From Cryptomeria japonica (lineage: Eukaryota; Streptophyta; Pinopsida; Cupressales; Cupressaceae), in contig NC_081415.1 of NCBI RefSeq assembly GCF_030272615.1, positions 365,931,667-365,995,666 on the forward strand: a DNA stretch of 64,000 nt, in the 5' to 3' direction. Below the pieces are notes generated by a model that was given only the letters and a program-made list of their open reading frames with translations, made no database searches and was not told the origin of the DNA. Positions 1 to 11,211 of the stretch are shown here, one piece after another. The translations under genes were made by a program, and so were the position numbers. Numbering within the stretch: position 1 is the stretch's first letter; each line of letters opens with the position of its first letter.

Positions 1-1461
1 TCAGACCAAAAACATGCTTCTAAGTCTAAGTGGAAGAAAAGGATATCACCTTCAACATCACAGGAAGTCGATGCTCAAAAAACTCAAGCAGAGTGTGGAA
101 AAAAACAAGAGGAACTACCAATCAAGAGAGAAGAAACAGTCAGTACTCAAGTTCTGATGGTGTCAGCTACAACAATACAAGGAGTTGAAGTTCCAGAAGA
201 TATGAGAGATGAAGTAGAAAGAATCAGAGAATTGTTTGCACCCCTGAAAGTTCCAGTCACATACAATGGTAGGCAACAAGTAGAAGATTCAAAGACTGAC
301 TCAAACGAGTATGAATGGGGTCCAGACCACCTCTCTGATATATCCATTACAGAAACTCCAGAAGAGTCTAGTGATATCACATATGACACTCAAGAGCTGA
401 TGCGCTTAAAGATATAAAAGGAGATACAGGAAATCAGACTAAAAAGACAACAAGACTATGAACAAGGGCTGAAAGAAGGAAGAATACCAGAAATTTTTTC
501 ATCTATTATATACCCCTCTAATAAGACAGAACAAATTAGGCATGGGACTACACAAGAAGAATTGGAAGCTACAGAAGCATAACCAGTCATTAGTCCAGAG
601 GAAGTTGAATGGAGTAGACAACAGGGAGTCACAAAACCATCAAGGTTATGTTAATAGGTATGTCAAATACAAATGATAAATGAGCCAAATCTTGAAGGAA
701 CTTGCAACATTAAAGATGTAGGTGTTGATACCATACATACATTCACTCAATCACTTGAAGAAGACTTAGAAACTTCATCCAATGACTTTGATGACTATGA
801 CAACAGTCCTATTTATGACAATATCTACTCAACATCAAACTTTGAATCATCCGATGTAAATGATGAGAATTTGTCTATTGATCTTGTTACTATCGAACCA
901 CGATATGAAGTCTAGTTTGGTGTAGAGAATGATGCTATAAGTAGGTCTATTGGATTAGGTCAACTAAATATTAACATGCACTTTAATAATCATGTTTTGA
1001 CTCTTCCCGGTCTCGAGACATTTATGCAAGGTATCCTTCTGGAACTTGACTTTTCGGTCCACAGTTGTGATGGCAATACCGTGAACTCCCTCGAACCTAT
1101 CCAAACTCTATCTTTGGTACATCGTGAATTAATTAACTATAGTCTACAAGACCAACCTATGAATGTACCTATTTTTGCCAATGACTATATGCTAGCCTAT
1201 TACCTCAACGTAGTTGAACTTGTGGACTCTCCCACCAGCGAACAAAGTGCAAACATGATTGAAACAGATATCAAGTATCTTAGTCGCAAAAAATAGAAAA
1301 ATAAAAATAAAAGATCTGATGGCGAAAACCACATTGTGGCGGCGTCATAATCTAAAAAAGATAAAATTAAGGATGTACCTAAGGGTGAAAACCTCTCTAA
1401 GGCGCCTGAAGGTGAGATACTTGATATACTGCCAAGTCATTTCCAGGAGAGGTCTTCTATA
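1..1461 (+). pseudogene. Upstream part of a Tat-like Ty3/gypsy polyprotein, decayed
   Basis: The plus strand reads as one long broken frame: acidic, poorly conserved sequence with stops near 415, 580, 650, 913 and 1294, running toward the reverse transcriptase that starts near 1740. Protease-to-RT linkers of Tat-clade gypsy elements are long and poorly conserved, so this is probably linker of the same polyprotein. I see no clear DSG/DTG protease motif. The element continues to the left of the window, so gag and 5' LTR cannot be judged. Assignment rests on continuity with the downstream pol rather than on a domain in this stretch. Confidence 0.5.
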
Positions 1462-2994
1462 TTGATCGAGCCAACTCAGCCAATGAACATTGGGAGTCAA
1501 GAGACACCACACATCATTCACTTAGCTCAATCATTATCAACAGAAGAATTGAAAGATTTCACTCATCTCTTTTCAGAAAAGAAGATCAATTTTGCATGGA
1601 TGTACTCTGATATGCCTGGCCTGGATCCTGATCTTATCATGCACCATATTTCTATCACACTAGGAGTTAAACCAGTCAAGCAAAAAATTTGTAAGATGTA
1701 CCCTCACGTGGCACTACTAGTCAAGGCTGAGCTATAAAAACTGCTAAGAGATGGATTTATCAGATCTATAGACTATGCAGAATGTATTTCAAACATAGTA
1801 CCTGTGTCAAAGGTAGACAAATCTATTAGGGTTTGCACGGACTTCAGAGATCTCAACAAAGCTTGTCCGAAGGATGACTTTCCATTGCCAAACATTGATA
1901 TGATAGTTGATATGACTGATGGGTATGAGATGTACTCACTAATGGATGGATTCTCTGGCTATAATTAGATCAAAATAGCTCCTGGGGATCAAGAAAAGAC
2001 AACTTTCACCTGTGCATGGGGAACCTTTTGCTGGAATGTCATGCCATTTGGGCTAAAGAACACAGGAGCAACTTACCAAAGAGCAGTAACTACTATCTTT
2101 CTTGATATGATGCATAAGAATATGGAAGACTGTGTTGATGACACTTTAGTGAAGACTATGAAGAGATCCATGCATATCCAAGAGCTAGGCCCTATACTAG
2201 ATAGAATGGAAAAATTCAAACTCCGGCTAAATCCAAAAAAGTGTGCATTTGGAGTGACATCTGGTAAACTACTTGGCTACATCATTTCAAAGAAGGGAAT
2301 CAAGGTTGATCCTGAGAAAGTCCAAACTATAATGGAAATGTCACCTTCAAATAATATCAGTCAAATGAGAAGTCTACAAGGACATCTCCAATCAATCAAA
2401 CGCTTTAACTCTTAGCTAGCAGACAAAGCTCAACCTTTCACAAAAGTATTGAGGAAAGGAGTAATATACAACTGGGATCAGGAATGTGAACAACACCTTC
2501 AACAAATCAAAGAGTACCTCTCCAATCCACCAATATTGATGCCACCAATTCAGGGTAAACCATTGATCTTATACATATCAGGTATTGATTCATCATTGGG
2601 GGCACTTCTGGCACAATAGGATGAAAATAAAAAAGAGAGAGCTATATATTACATCAGCAGAACATTGGTGTCTTGTGAAATGAACTACACTATAATAGAA
2701 AAAGCATGCTTGGTATTGGTCTTTGCATCACAAAAATTGAGACACTACATGTTAGCGCATTCCTTCAAGCTAGTAGCTAAGATTGACCCGCTCAAATATC
2801 TTCTCAACAAAGCAACACTTACAGGAAGATTGGCTAAATGGGTCATGGTTCTTACAAAGTTTGATATTGAATATGTAGATTGCAAAGCCATCAAAGGAAA
2901 GGTGATTGCAGATCAACTTGTTGATTCTCCATTTGAAGACACTCAACCGCTGCATATAGAATTTCCAAATGAATCAATAATGCACTGTACTCAA
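1462..2994 (+). pseudogene. Ty3/gypsy reverse transcriptase and first RNase H, degenerate
   Basis: The frame includes TDFRDLNKACPKDDFPLP, then MPFGLKNTGATYQRA, both hallmarks of Ty3/gypsy reverse transcriptase. The catalytic box at about 2131 reads CVDD instead of YVDD. RNase H follows at about 2580-2960 (SGIDSSLGALLAQ, then a tether ending near PFEDTQ). Stops interrupt at about 1735, 1966, 2413 and 2617. In an intact element the enzyme copies genomic RNA into DNA in cytoplasmic particles. Here it is a fossil. The LNKACPKDDFPLP wording and the extra RNase H downstream point to the Tat/Ogre side of the gypsy family. Confidence 0.85.
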
Positions 2995-2997
2995 TAA

Positions 2998-3297
2998 TCA
3001 TGGAAGATGTTCTTTGATGGGTCTTTCACTCAAAATGGTTCCGGTGTTAGAATACTTTTTATTACTCCTCAAAAGTATTCAATCCCGAAGGCTTATAAAA
3101 TTCTTTTCCCTTGTACAAACAACATTGCAAAGTATGAAGCTCTGGTAAACGAGATCAAGTTGGCTATTGAATGGAAGGTTATGGAATTACACATGTATGG
3201 AGATTCTCAGCTAATCATCAATCAAATCAATGATACATATCAGACTCAAGATGAGAAACAGATACCTTATAAGAGAATGGTGGATTTCCACATTCAG
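2998..3297 (+). pseudogene. Second (plant-type) RNase H domain of the Tat-like gypsy element
   Basis: Directly after the first RNase H and a stop at 2995 comes a second RNase H-like domain. It reads WKMFFDGSFTQNGSGV with the first catalytic Asp, then IAKYEALVNEIKLAIE with the Glu, then MYGDSQLIINQIN with the next Asp. A duplicated RNase H of archaeal/plant type after the retroviral-type one is a known hallmark of Tat-clade Ty3/gypsy retrotransposons. The frame stops at 3298 and homology ends there, so the integrase has been lost or replaced by the adjoining LTR-like sequence. Confidence 0.8.
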
Positions 3298-3299
3298 TA

Positions 3300-3560
3300 G
3301 GTGATCCACCTCATGTGGAATATTATATTGTTTTTCCTACCTACCCACACCTATTTCCTACCTACCCTTGTTTCTTATTGAGCCACATGTCATGTTTGTG
3401 TGCTCACATATCCATTAGCCTTGCCTATATAAGAAGGCTCATATTCATTGCATGTAACGATTGATGATCCAGTTGATCAGTATTTTCATCTTGATAGAAT
3501 ACAATTTATTCCTATCATTATTTTGTCTCTCTTCTTTGTGCTTTCCATTGCCTCTAGATC
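3300..3560 (+). repeat. LTR-like fragment with TATA box
   Basis: This AT-rich, non-coding stretch sits between two unrelated gypsy pieces. It holds a good TATA element (tatataagaagg, about 3425) followed by pyrimidine-rich sequence, as in the U3/R boundary of plant LTRs. No boundaries, TSD or partner LTR are visible, so the family is unknown. Confidence 0.35.
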
Positions 3561-3905
3561 TTGGCAAAATCTCACAATACTGCCAAGGTTTTCCCAACAA
3601 GACATGACAAGCACTCATAGATACAACATCACACAAAACTTCATTGCTAAAAGGCCCAATGTTGAAATTCACCAAACATTGTTCCTTTATCTCTATCTTT
3701 TGATCATCTTGTAACCAACTTACCTCATAAGGACAAGGATGCTCAAGCATCTTCAATACAAGCTTCACAACCATCTCCTCGGATACCAAATTGTCAATTT
3801 TCCACTATCTACAATAACCTTGTGACACTTACCGCCTGATTTACAGATAGTCCAGAAAAGATTCTTCCTTTGAGTAGATTTGGTATCCTTTCTTCTTAAC
3901 ATAAG
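3560..3905 (-). pseudogene. Ty3/gypsy aspartic protease fragment
   Basis: The minus strand reads a retropepsin-type protease: IVDSG near 3830 (after a frame change), LVSEEMVVKLVLKMLEHP, then CDVVSMSACHVLLGKPWQY ending near 3565. The CDVVPMDACHxLLGRPWQ-type block is characteristic of plant Ty3/gypsy polyproteins. Homology stops just after GKPWQY, so RT is missing. It is on the same strand and in the expected order after the gag at 6909-7454, so both probably belong to one element split by the copia insertion between them. Confidence 0.75.
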
Positions 3906-3914
3906 GAATTCTCC

Positions 3915-5361
3915 TTACTAAATGGGTTTTTAGGAATAAACCAAATGAGGATGGTCAAGTTGTAAGAAACAAGGCTAGATTGGTTTGTAAAGGATATTCT
4001 CAAATTGAAGGAATTGATTATGGTGAGACATTTGCACTTGTAGCTAGAATTGAAGCTGTTAGACTATTTCTTGCCTATGCAACTTATAAGAACTATAAGG
4101 TTTATCAAATGGATGTTAAATGTGTATTTTTGAATGGTGAACTTGAAGAAGAAGTATAGATTGAGCAACTTGATGGATTTTCACTACAGATGATAAAGAT
4201 ATGGTTTGCAGATTGAAGAATTATATGGGTTGAAACAAGCTCCTAGAGCTTGGTATGCAAGGTTGGATAAATATCTTTTGAAGCTTGCTTTTACTAAAGG
4301 CAGTGCTGATAGTAATTTATATTATAAGATAACTGATGATGATATTCTAATTATTGAAGTATTTTTTGATGATATCATTTTTGGAGGAGAAGATACTTTG
4401 TGCATGGAATTCTCTAATAATATGAAGAATGAATTTGAAATGTCCATGATTGGTGAAATGAGATTTTTCTTAGGTTTGTAGATTACTTAAACTAACAAAG
4501 GCATTTTTATCTGTCAAACTAAGTATCTGAGGGAATTGTTGAAAAATTTTGGTATGGGTAATTCCAAACCGGTAAGTACTCTTATGGTGACAAGTGAGAA
4601 ATTATCTATCAAGGATACTTCTACACTGGTAAATCCGACAAGGTATAAGTCTATGATTGGTGGTTTGTTATATCTAACTCAGACTAGACCGAACATTATG
4701 AATGTAGTAAGTATTGTTTCAATATATCAAAGTAATCCTAAAGAAAATCATGAATGTGCAGTAAAGAGGATATTTTGGTATTTGCAAGGAACAACATAAT
4801 ATGGATTATGGTATTCTAAAAATAATGATTTTACTTTATGTACATATACTGATTCAGATTGGATAGGAGATATTGATGATAGGAAGAGCACTTCTGGTGG
4901 AGCTTTCTTTCTTGGAAAGAAACTGGTTTCATAGATCAGCAAAAAATAGTCATGTGTTTCTTTATCTACTATAGAAGCTAAGTATGTTGCAACAGCAACT
5001 AATTGCACTCAAGTCTTGTGGATGAAGCAAATGTTGAAGGATATCAAGGTAAATTATAGTGAACTGGTACTTATATAATGTGATAACTTTGCATCTATTG
5101 ACATGTCTAAGAATCCGATATCACTCTAAGACTAAGCATATATCAATAAAGTATAACTTTCTGAAGGACAAGGTAGAAGGAAAGGAAGTCAAATTGGTTT
5201 ATGTGAACACTAAAGAACAAATTACAGATATATTCACTAAATCGTTGTCTAAGGAATCATTTGAGCATTTGAGAGACAGGTTAGGGGTTTCGGCCCCTTC
5301 CGACAGAGACTTGATTGATGCAGTTTGTCATCAGTCTGGTATGCATTATTATTCATTCTGA
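3915..5361 (+). pseudogene. Ty1/copia reverse transcriptase and RNase H, 5'-truncated and decayed
   Basis: The frame enters abruptly inside RT ([12 protein letters not shown]) and continues with [33 protein letters not shown], the catalytic box FFDDIIFGG (usually YVDD), then TRYKSMIGGLLYLTQTRP. RNase H follows (TYTDSDWIGDIDDRKSTSGG, then TKHISIKYNFLKDKV). Stops occur at about 4157, 4481, 4798, 4933 and 5078. Gag, protease and integrase are absent, so the 5' half was lost. A GGGGGAG-type tract series and a full 3' LTR follow at once, giving a coherent 3' half-element. Confidence 0.85.
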
Positions 5362-5384
5362 CACTGATGAGTGGTGCTACTACT

Positions 5385-5641
5385 CAGGGGGAGTAGTCAG
5401 CTTTGAGATTCAGAGGTTTATATTCTTGCTTTGATATTTTTGTCAGATTTATGGCATTGATGTCAAAGGGGGAGAGATAGTGATGTGAAAAATAAATTCA
5501 AAGATATCATTCATAGGGAGAGAGTTATTGATATTCAGGAGATTGTTGGTCGTCTTCCATAGGGGGAGACTTGTTTGGCATTTCTTGGTACTTAGATGTT
5601 TTTTCACATCTACTGTTGCCATCGATGCCAAAGGGGGAGAT
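5385..5641 (+). other. Repeated polypurine tracts before the copia 3' LTR
   Basis: GGGGGAG-type tracts occur at about 5388, 5468, 5562 and 5634; the last (aaagggggagat) directly abuts the LTR start TGTTGG at 5642. The final tract is the expected primer for plus-strand DNA synthesis. Serial copies resemble the repeated PPTs described for Sirevirus-type copia elements. Confidence 0.7.
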
Positions 5642-6908
5642 TGTTGGCATTATGGATGAATTGATTATGTGTTGCATTGATGTCAACACTAGCTATTATG
5701 GTTGGTTACCGAGAGACAGGTTTTGGTTACCAGCAGACAGGTTTTGGTTACCGACAGACAGGTTTTGGTTACCACTAGAAGATCTAGTGTTACTGGCAGA
5801 AGAGACTATTTGTTGGATACTTCTAGCATGTTTGGATCAATGGAGTATGTTTGATTTTAGGTGTTACATGCTTTTGGAGCATGTTTTGGTCAGTTGGTAT
5901 TGAATTGGTAATCAGATGCTATCATACACTCTTGTAAACCCATACCAACACTGGTTTAAGGTTTAACTGGTAGAGATTTCATTAAGAAATCTTGAGAGGA
6001 TTCATAAGTGGTGTTGGTGCGGCTTCTAGATGAATTTCAGGATGCTAAAGGTGTTCTTTGATCGTGCCTCAACCGAGTGAAGACATTGCTTTGGTGTGGT
6101 GGACCCAGATTAGGTTTTGTGTCTATCTGAGTTATGGACCAGTATCATGTTAACGTGTTCTCTACACGTTACCAGGATGATTTATGGATTGGTTATTGTT
6201 TTTTTGGTCTTAAGCCGACATGGCATATCATTGTAAAATGAATGTATGTAATGATCTTATTGTAATATCTTTTAGTTGGCTGACCTAATTGGTTTAGGCC
6301 TTAGGGTTGGTATAAAATGATGTAAGATCTCATTATAGATAGTGTGTCGTGGTATTGGAATGAAATTCTCATATGCGAAGGAGATTTGGTCGATCATAGG
6401 TGATCTAATTGGGATTAAGGAAGAGGTCAAAGGCCTTTGGTATTAAGCTTAACCAGGACTATAATCAGGCATGGTAGATGTTATCTTTGGCAGTTCATTA
6501 TTCTGAATTATTGTCCATTTATCTTGAGGTGGTTATAATCTCTTTGTAGTCAGTGACTCTTTTGTAATGAGCAGTATGCTCTAGGTAGTGTGCCTTCCTG
6601 CATGTGGAGGCCCCTCATTGTATCACATACTTTCTGCAGAAGTATCATATGACTATGGGTAGGATTCCCACTGTGGTTTTTTGCTTTTCAGGTTTTCCAC
6701 ATACTAATCATGGTGTTATGTGGTATGGTTTCATTGTGTTTATTATCTATTTCATCGTTAAGTTTTATTGCTTATTGATATCTATTTCTATTATTCTGGT
6801 ACTTAATGTTTATGTGATCCGATTAAAGGTTATTAAGTGGATTAATTGATATAATCTGTCAACAACTGATTCACCCCCCCTCTCAGTTGTTCATGGGTTA
6901 TCCTAACA
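5642..6908 (+). repeat. 3' LTR of the truncated copia element (1.27 kb)
   Basis: The LTR starts TGTTGGCATT right after a polypurine tract and ends CCTAACA at 6908; the first and last bases form the short TGTT/AACA inverted ends. It contains a TATA-like ggtataaaatg near 6309. Near the 3' end is a ctgattcacccccc run, which recurs in the other copia-type LTRs of this window (10930, 21880, 23865, 30380). No 5' partner is present. Confidence 0.8.
5704..5778 (+). repeat. 21-bp minisatellite in LTR, about 3.5 units
   Basis: The unit ggttaccgacagacaggtttt repeats head-to-tail at 5704, 5725 and 5746 with one or two differences per unit; a partial fourth begins at 5767. It lies inside the LTR. Because 21 is divisible by three it keeps a frame open, but I see no reason to think it is translated. 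Confidence 0.85.
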
Positions 6909-7454
6909 ATTCCTTCACAGTCATGTTTCTCTGTTTTAGGTTCTACAACTTCTTGAACAATTCCAGTTCATAGTCTCCTGGTATGAACTTGGCATTCAAT
7001 CTTGCAACCATTTGTCTCCACTGGGTGATCTTCAATTCACCATTCTCCACTCTGTCTTTCTGCAATTCTTTCCACCACAAGGTAGCATGCCCTTTCAACT
7101 TAGTCTATGCCAACCAAACTCTTTACGGATCTTTGACACCCTCAAACTTGAAGTAATCCTCCATCTCTCTGATCCAATCGATCAGATCCTTCGGGTTCAA
7201 CATTTCGAAAAAGTTAGAAACTTCAACTTAATTGACTTTACTCGCTTGTGCCACTGCTCTTAGGAATATTTCCTCTCTTTCATCTCCTAGTCCTTCAACT
7301 TCCTCAAGCTCTTCACTAGCTTCCTCACATTTATCCTCAAAATCAGGGTTCCTCTGCAAACCTGCCAAAGCACTTCAGATTTTGTTCCTCACCTCATTCT
7401 TAAGTCTTCCATCATCTGCTCTACCCTCCAGGGGTTTGTCCTTCTCGGAGGCAT
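6909..7454 (-). pseudogene. Ty3/gypsy gag (capsid) fragment
   Basis: The minus strand starts MPPRRTNPWRVEQMMEDLRM at 7454. It continues to the capsid core DLIDWIREMEDYFKFEGV, then TKLKGHATLWWKELQKDRV, then ARLNAKFIPGDYEL. This is the typical plant Ty3/gypsy gag (retrotrans_gag) order. A stop follows the valine/tryptophan block near 7105 and another sits near 6960. The sequence ends at 6909, exactly where the copia LTR ends, so the copia half-element interrupts this gag; the nucleocapsid is missing. PBS and LTR lie just upstream on the same strand. Confidence 0.8.
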
Positions 7455-7629
7455 CTCCTCTTCCACTTCGTCGAACTGCCTCAACTCGGTGATCTGACTA
7501 CCGGTTTCAATTGCCTCTCCTCTGCAATCTATTGAACACACGTGTATCCTAACTCCAATAGGCAATCTGTCCACCAAAGAAATGCCTCAATGTTTGCAAA
7601 CAATTCTTCCACCAGCTAGTCCATAACCA

Positions 7630-7641
7630 GCTCTGATACCA
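7630..7641 (-). promoter_or_regulatory. Primer binding site, initiator-Met tRNA type
   Basis: On the minus strand TGGTATCAGAGC, complementary to the 3' end of plant initiator tRNA-Met, lies two bases after the LTR end (7644) and about 175 bases before the gag start. Position and sequence are those of a minus-strand DNA primer site. Confidence 0.85.
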
Positions 7642-7643
7642 CT

Positions 7644-8546
7644 TGATGCAGTCAAGATAGGGAGATCCAATGAAGGACAACCCATCCTTGCAGCCTAACA
7701 CAAAAACTATGTAAGATATATTAGTAAATAGTAACGGGTAAGAAAACACCAGAAATGGCAGAAAGAACAACCGGTAACAACACATAATAGATAACCGGTA
7801 AACAATATGAATAAATCTTACTATAGTCTGAAGAATTACACATGACACATGTCAGATCACAGTCCAAGATACAAACAATGCTTACAACACAGTTACAAGA
7901 TCCACAGGTCATCCACATATCAGATTGGCCTCCAGAAATAGTCTGTCGGTTCTAACCTAATTTGGACCTTAGCCTTTTGACCTCAATCCACCAGATCAGA
8001 ATCTTGTCAGATCTACATCTTCACTCAATCTCTAAACTTCGTCTTCAATGTTCTAACTTCTTCCCCCTCAAATGATTTGTAAACTTCCATTTATATCGTC
8101 TCCAAATAATTACAACTTGATCAAGTCGACCCAAAGACCAACCGGTTCATGAAACGTGTAACGGTAACACGTCAGCTCAAATCACTAAGAACAAATTCCA
8201 AAATACATAAGACAATGCATGGTGCTCCAAGAACATTGGACACGACACAAGAAACATAAATCAATGATCCACAAGTCACGGGGATTAACCGCAAGTCGAT
8301 CCAACTTCGCTCAACACACTGCCAGAATAACTGGTAAGAACATATCAACCGGGCCAATACCGGAATCGATAACTTACCAAGATTAAATCCAAATGCCATG
8401 AAAATTGAACGTGACAAAGACAAAGAACACAAGGGAATAAACCCAAAATCACAATGCTAAACTCTCAAACACAAAGAAATGCTACGATCTCAAGCAATTC
8501 CACTGAAAACCACTCAACTGATAAGAACTAGATCGGTGCTCCTACA
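7644..8546 (-). repeat. 5' LTR of the minus-strand gypsy element (about 900 bp)
   Basis: Read on the minus strand the LTR begins TGTAGGAGC at 8546 and ends GCATCA at 7644, next to the PBS. The right edge coincides exactly with the start of repeat Y (8551), which in its second copy at 57516 has different sequence to the left. That supports 8546 as a true insertion boundary. The 3' LTR is not in the window. Confidence 0.7.
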
Positions 8547-8550
8547 TCAG

Positions 8551-9512
8551 ATGGTCATGTAAGTGATGCAAATTTTCTTGAGAAATGATCAAATATCTTA
8601 GTCTTGTTTTGATTTAAACAAAGCCAAATAGGTGGGAAGATGTAACCCTATTGATAAGGCAATGCAGATGTGATTACAAACTCCAAGTCTAGGTTCAGAT
8701 GAGGAACGATATATCTTGATGGCGAACCTTGTTGGAATAAATAATCGGATGTGATAAAAGACTAATCTTTGATTGTGTGATATAAAATTTATTTCACTTG
8801 CTAAACTAGTGTTTCTAGCCCACTTTTGCTTACTATGAAGATTAAACTAGGCACTAGACCAAAATAGGTATCTGAAAAGGTGTTCAATTTTTTTTTAAAT
8901 GTCAGGAAGTGCCCTCTGTTTTAAATGCGCGGATTTAGACACGCTCAAGAAAGTTCTATATGTGCTAAACTATGAGTCAAATGCGTGACTGCGAACAACA
9001 AATACGCAACTCTAGACTTTATATGTGCTACTATAGTTTTTCCTTAGTCAAATGTGATTCTTTCAATATTAGATGGGCTAATATGTTGGTTAAATGGGCA
9101 ATTCTAAGGGTTAGGTGCACAATTTTGTTTATCAAATGTGCAAAATTGCACTATGTATGCACTAAACTGCTTTGATTTTTACCGTTTTAACTATTTTTGA
9201 CTATTTTGACAAAGTTTTAAGATCTGATAATTGGATTTCTGCAATGATTTGATGTTTTCCTTGTGTGGTATGATCATAAACACAACAAACACTTGATAAA
9301 TCACTTGTTTTTCCCTAGTCTTCTAAACATGAAGTGTATGTTCTAGGCTTTAAAGAAAACCCAAGTTTTTCACAGGTATTGCACATACAAGACAAAATAC
9401 AAGCAAGCTACCTAAAGGAGATTGGCTTCACAAACTATTTCTCAGCCCACAACGTGGTATCCTGTTAGCTCACACAACCTTGTCAACCCCCAAAGGGTGC
9501 TGGTGTTTTTGC
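8551..9512. repeat. Repeat Y, copy 1, left part
   Basis: The block aligns by eye with 57516-57905 plus 59053-59629, broken in the other copy by a solo LTR. It starts atggtcatgtaagtgatg in both. No coding potential is evident. Its right end (9512) is the CACTA insertion point; the rest of this copy resumes at 55519. The part at 8935-9180 carries a quasi-periodic series of atgygcta/caaatgygc words. Y may be leader or LTR of a minus-strand Tat-like gypsy element, because a PBS and a gag flank its copies on that strand. Confidence 0.8.
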
Positions 9513-9965
9513 CACTACTATATTTGACTACAAATTGTGAAGAATGTTTGGTGACATATTGACAAAATATTGTCAACTTACCGACGAAACCTTGGCTTAA
9601 ATTTCGTCATTGTAATGACCAATTCATATACGTCGAAACCATGACCCAGAATCATGAGTCAGCGCCAAGGAAAAAAAAATTAGTGTTCATCGCAAAATCG
9701 CCCCAAGTTATGTCATGCAAGTGACATAATTATGTTGCCCAACTTTGTCCATCTATCGATGAAAAAAACCGCAGAATGTTTCAAAATGCTCGTTTGAAAT
9801 CATCAAAAAAACATCGAACTATCATCCATTTTTCTGACAAGGTGGAGAAAACCTTCGTTGTCATTACGATGAAAACAACGTTGCGTGTACACCAACCTCG
9901 TCGCAAAATTTTGTGGTTCGTCGGGCTATGTTCATCGAAATTTTGACGAAACCCTCTAGTTTTTT
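9513..9965. repeat. CACTA left terminal and subterminal region
   Basis: After the CACTACTA terminus this 450-bp stretch holds about ten copies, in both orientations, of degenerate words such as cgacgaaa, cgtcgaaa, cgatgaaa, ttcgtcgg and gacgaaacc. Subterminal arrays of short motifs bound by the TNPA protein are a known CACTA feature and function in transposition. No gene is visible. Confidence 0.7.
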
Positions 9966-10059
9966 TTTTTAAAAGGAAAGTGTGCCTCAATATTATTGGC
10001 TTGAACCTCCTAAATGGGAAAATCAGTGTAACCCCCAAGAATATCATACTGATGATCAC

Positions 10060-10815
10060 TTTTATCTTCTAAGTTCATTTTGTGATCGTATCGAGATAAC
10101 TCGGCTGATGAGCAGCTAGGAATAACTGATCGGAATAACTTTGAGAATCAGTGTACCCCTTTCAAGTTATCCTAACGGTATTAGCTTGGCTGATGAGTTG
10201 TTGTTCGGGATAGCTATTCTGAAGAAGTGTTTTTGAAATGACTTGTGTTGTTAGGATGGTCTCTAAATGTTATACCGACTGTGTTACCTATTCTGATAGA
10301 ACTATCCTTTTGATGATCGGTATAGCTATGCTGAAAAGGTCATCTATGTGGAAGTTTGTTTATCGATATAACATATGTCGATAAGTTGAAGGACTTTGGA
10401 GTTGTGGTTTCAAAATAACTATGCTGATGCATGTTCATGTTGGATCATTGGAATAGTTTGTACTGACAAGATAGTTTCCAGAAGTTAATCTGAGTGTTGT
10501 TTGTTCCAATGGGTTTGCATTTTGGGATACCTATGACAATAAGGGAAGGTTGATAATATGTCATCAAAATGACTTGTACTGTTGTTCTGGCATGTTTTTC
10601 TTATGCTGATAGTTATGATGATTCTGATGAGTGGTCATTTGGCTTGGAGGTTTTCCATTCGGGGTAACTTCTGTTGATGAAGTTTGTCACCGTGGAGATT
10701 GAGTTTTGGGATGCTTATTTTGATACGATTAGTGATGGATGTAACATAAGGCTACATGAAAATATTAAAGGCATTTACATGAGCTGAAGGAAAAGATACA
10801 AAAACTATTCAATAA
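10060..10815. repeat. Array of a degenerate 20-nt word inside the CACTA element
   Basis: At least a dozen variants of gggatarctatgctgatgag occur at irregular spacing, for example near 10095, 10132, 10174, 10208, 10318, 10420, 10450, 10525, 10660 and 10708. No open frame is evident. The last 310 bases (10505-10815) are duplicated at 36345-36655. The array may be an extended subterminal or leader region of the CACTA element; this is inference. Confidence 0.55.
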
Positions 10816-10816
10816 A

Positions 10817-10989
10817 CTAGTTTTATCTTATGAGTTTTTATCTTGACAGAGGTATTACATTGATAGTTCTAAGTTTACTTTGAGAGATTGATTTTTGAGA
10901 TTGGTGAAGTTTGTAACAGTTTTTCTATCTACTGATTCACCCCCCCTCTCAATAGTTGACCAGATACTTATTCTTTCATCATACCATCA
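10817..10989 (+). repeat. 3' end of a type-B copia LTR (fragment)
   Basis: The sequence from ttttatcttatgag to cataccatca matches the last part of the type-B LTR at 21775-21937. It includes gattcacccccc and ends CATCA just before a primer site. The rest of this LTR is missing at 10816, where sequence of the CACTA word array begins. Confidence 0.75.
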
Positions 10990-10990
10990 A

Positions 10991-11003
10991 TTGGTATTAG
11001 AGC
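10991..11003 (+). promoter_or_regulatory. Primer binding site (initiator-Met type, one mismatch)
   Basis: The site reads ttggtattagagc, one base off TTGGTATCAGAGC, one base after the LTR end at 10989. The leader it starts is only about 25-30 bases long before another LTR begins, so this is a truncated element abutting the next one. Confidence 0.7.
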
Positions 11004-11026
11004 TTATCAGGTCATCTAAGGTCTAA

Positions 11027-11211
11027 GCCTATCATTTGCATGAAGATTGCATTAATGATATGTTATGTTGTCATTGATGTCAATTAACCGCTAATGAGAA
11101 TGTTGATATTGTTGTAATATTATTATTGTAACTGGTAGGAAGAATTTGTGGAGTGAATCGGTAACTAGTGTAAACCCTATCTATTGATATAACCGGTAAA
11201 CCCTACCTATT
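11027..11211 (+). repeat. Start of the 5' LTR of the outer copia element (interrupted by a LINE)
   Basis: From catgaagattgcattaatg (11039) onward it matches the 3' LTR at 33998 onward, with one extra 20-base stretch. The first dozen bases are too decayed to show TGTTGGC. It stops at acctatt (11205-11211); the same word at 20771-20777 resumes the LTR, so the 9.56 kb between is an insertion. Confidence 0.8.

Noticed and set aside
5571-5903. 110-codon open stretch with repeated RFWLP units as a small repeat protein
   Set aside because: It spans the PPT and LTR start, and the repeats come from a 21-bp minisatellite inside the LTR.
9955-9975. Run of T as the poly(A) tail of an antisense LINE
   Set aside because: No LINE coding or 3' sequence adjoins it, and it lies in CACTA subterminal DNA.
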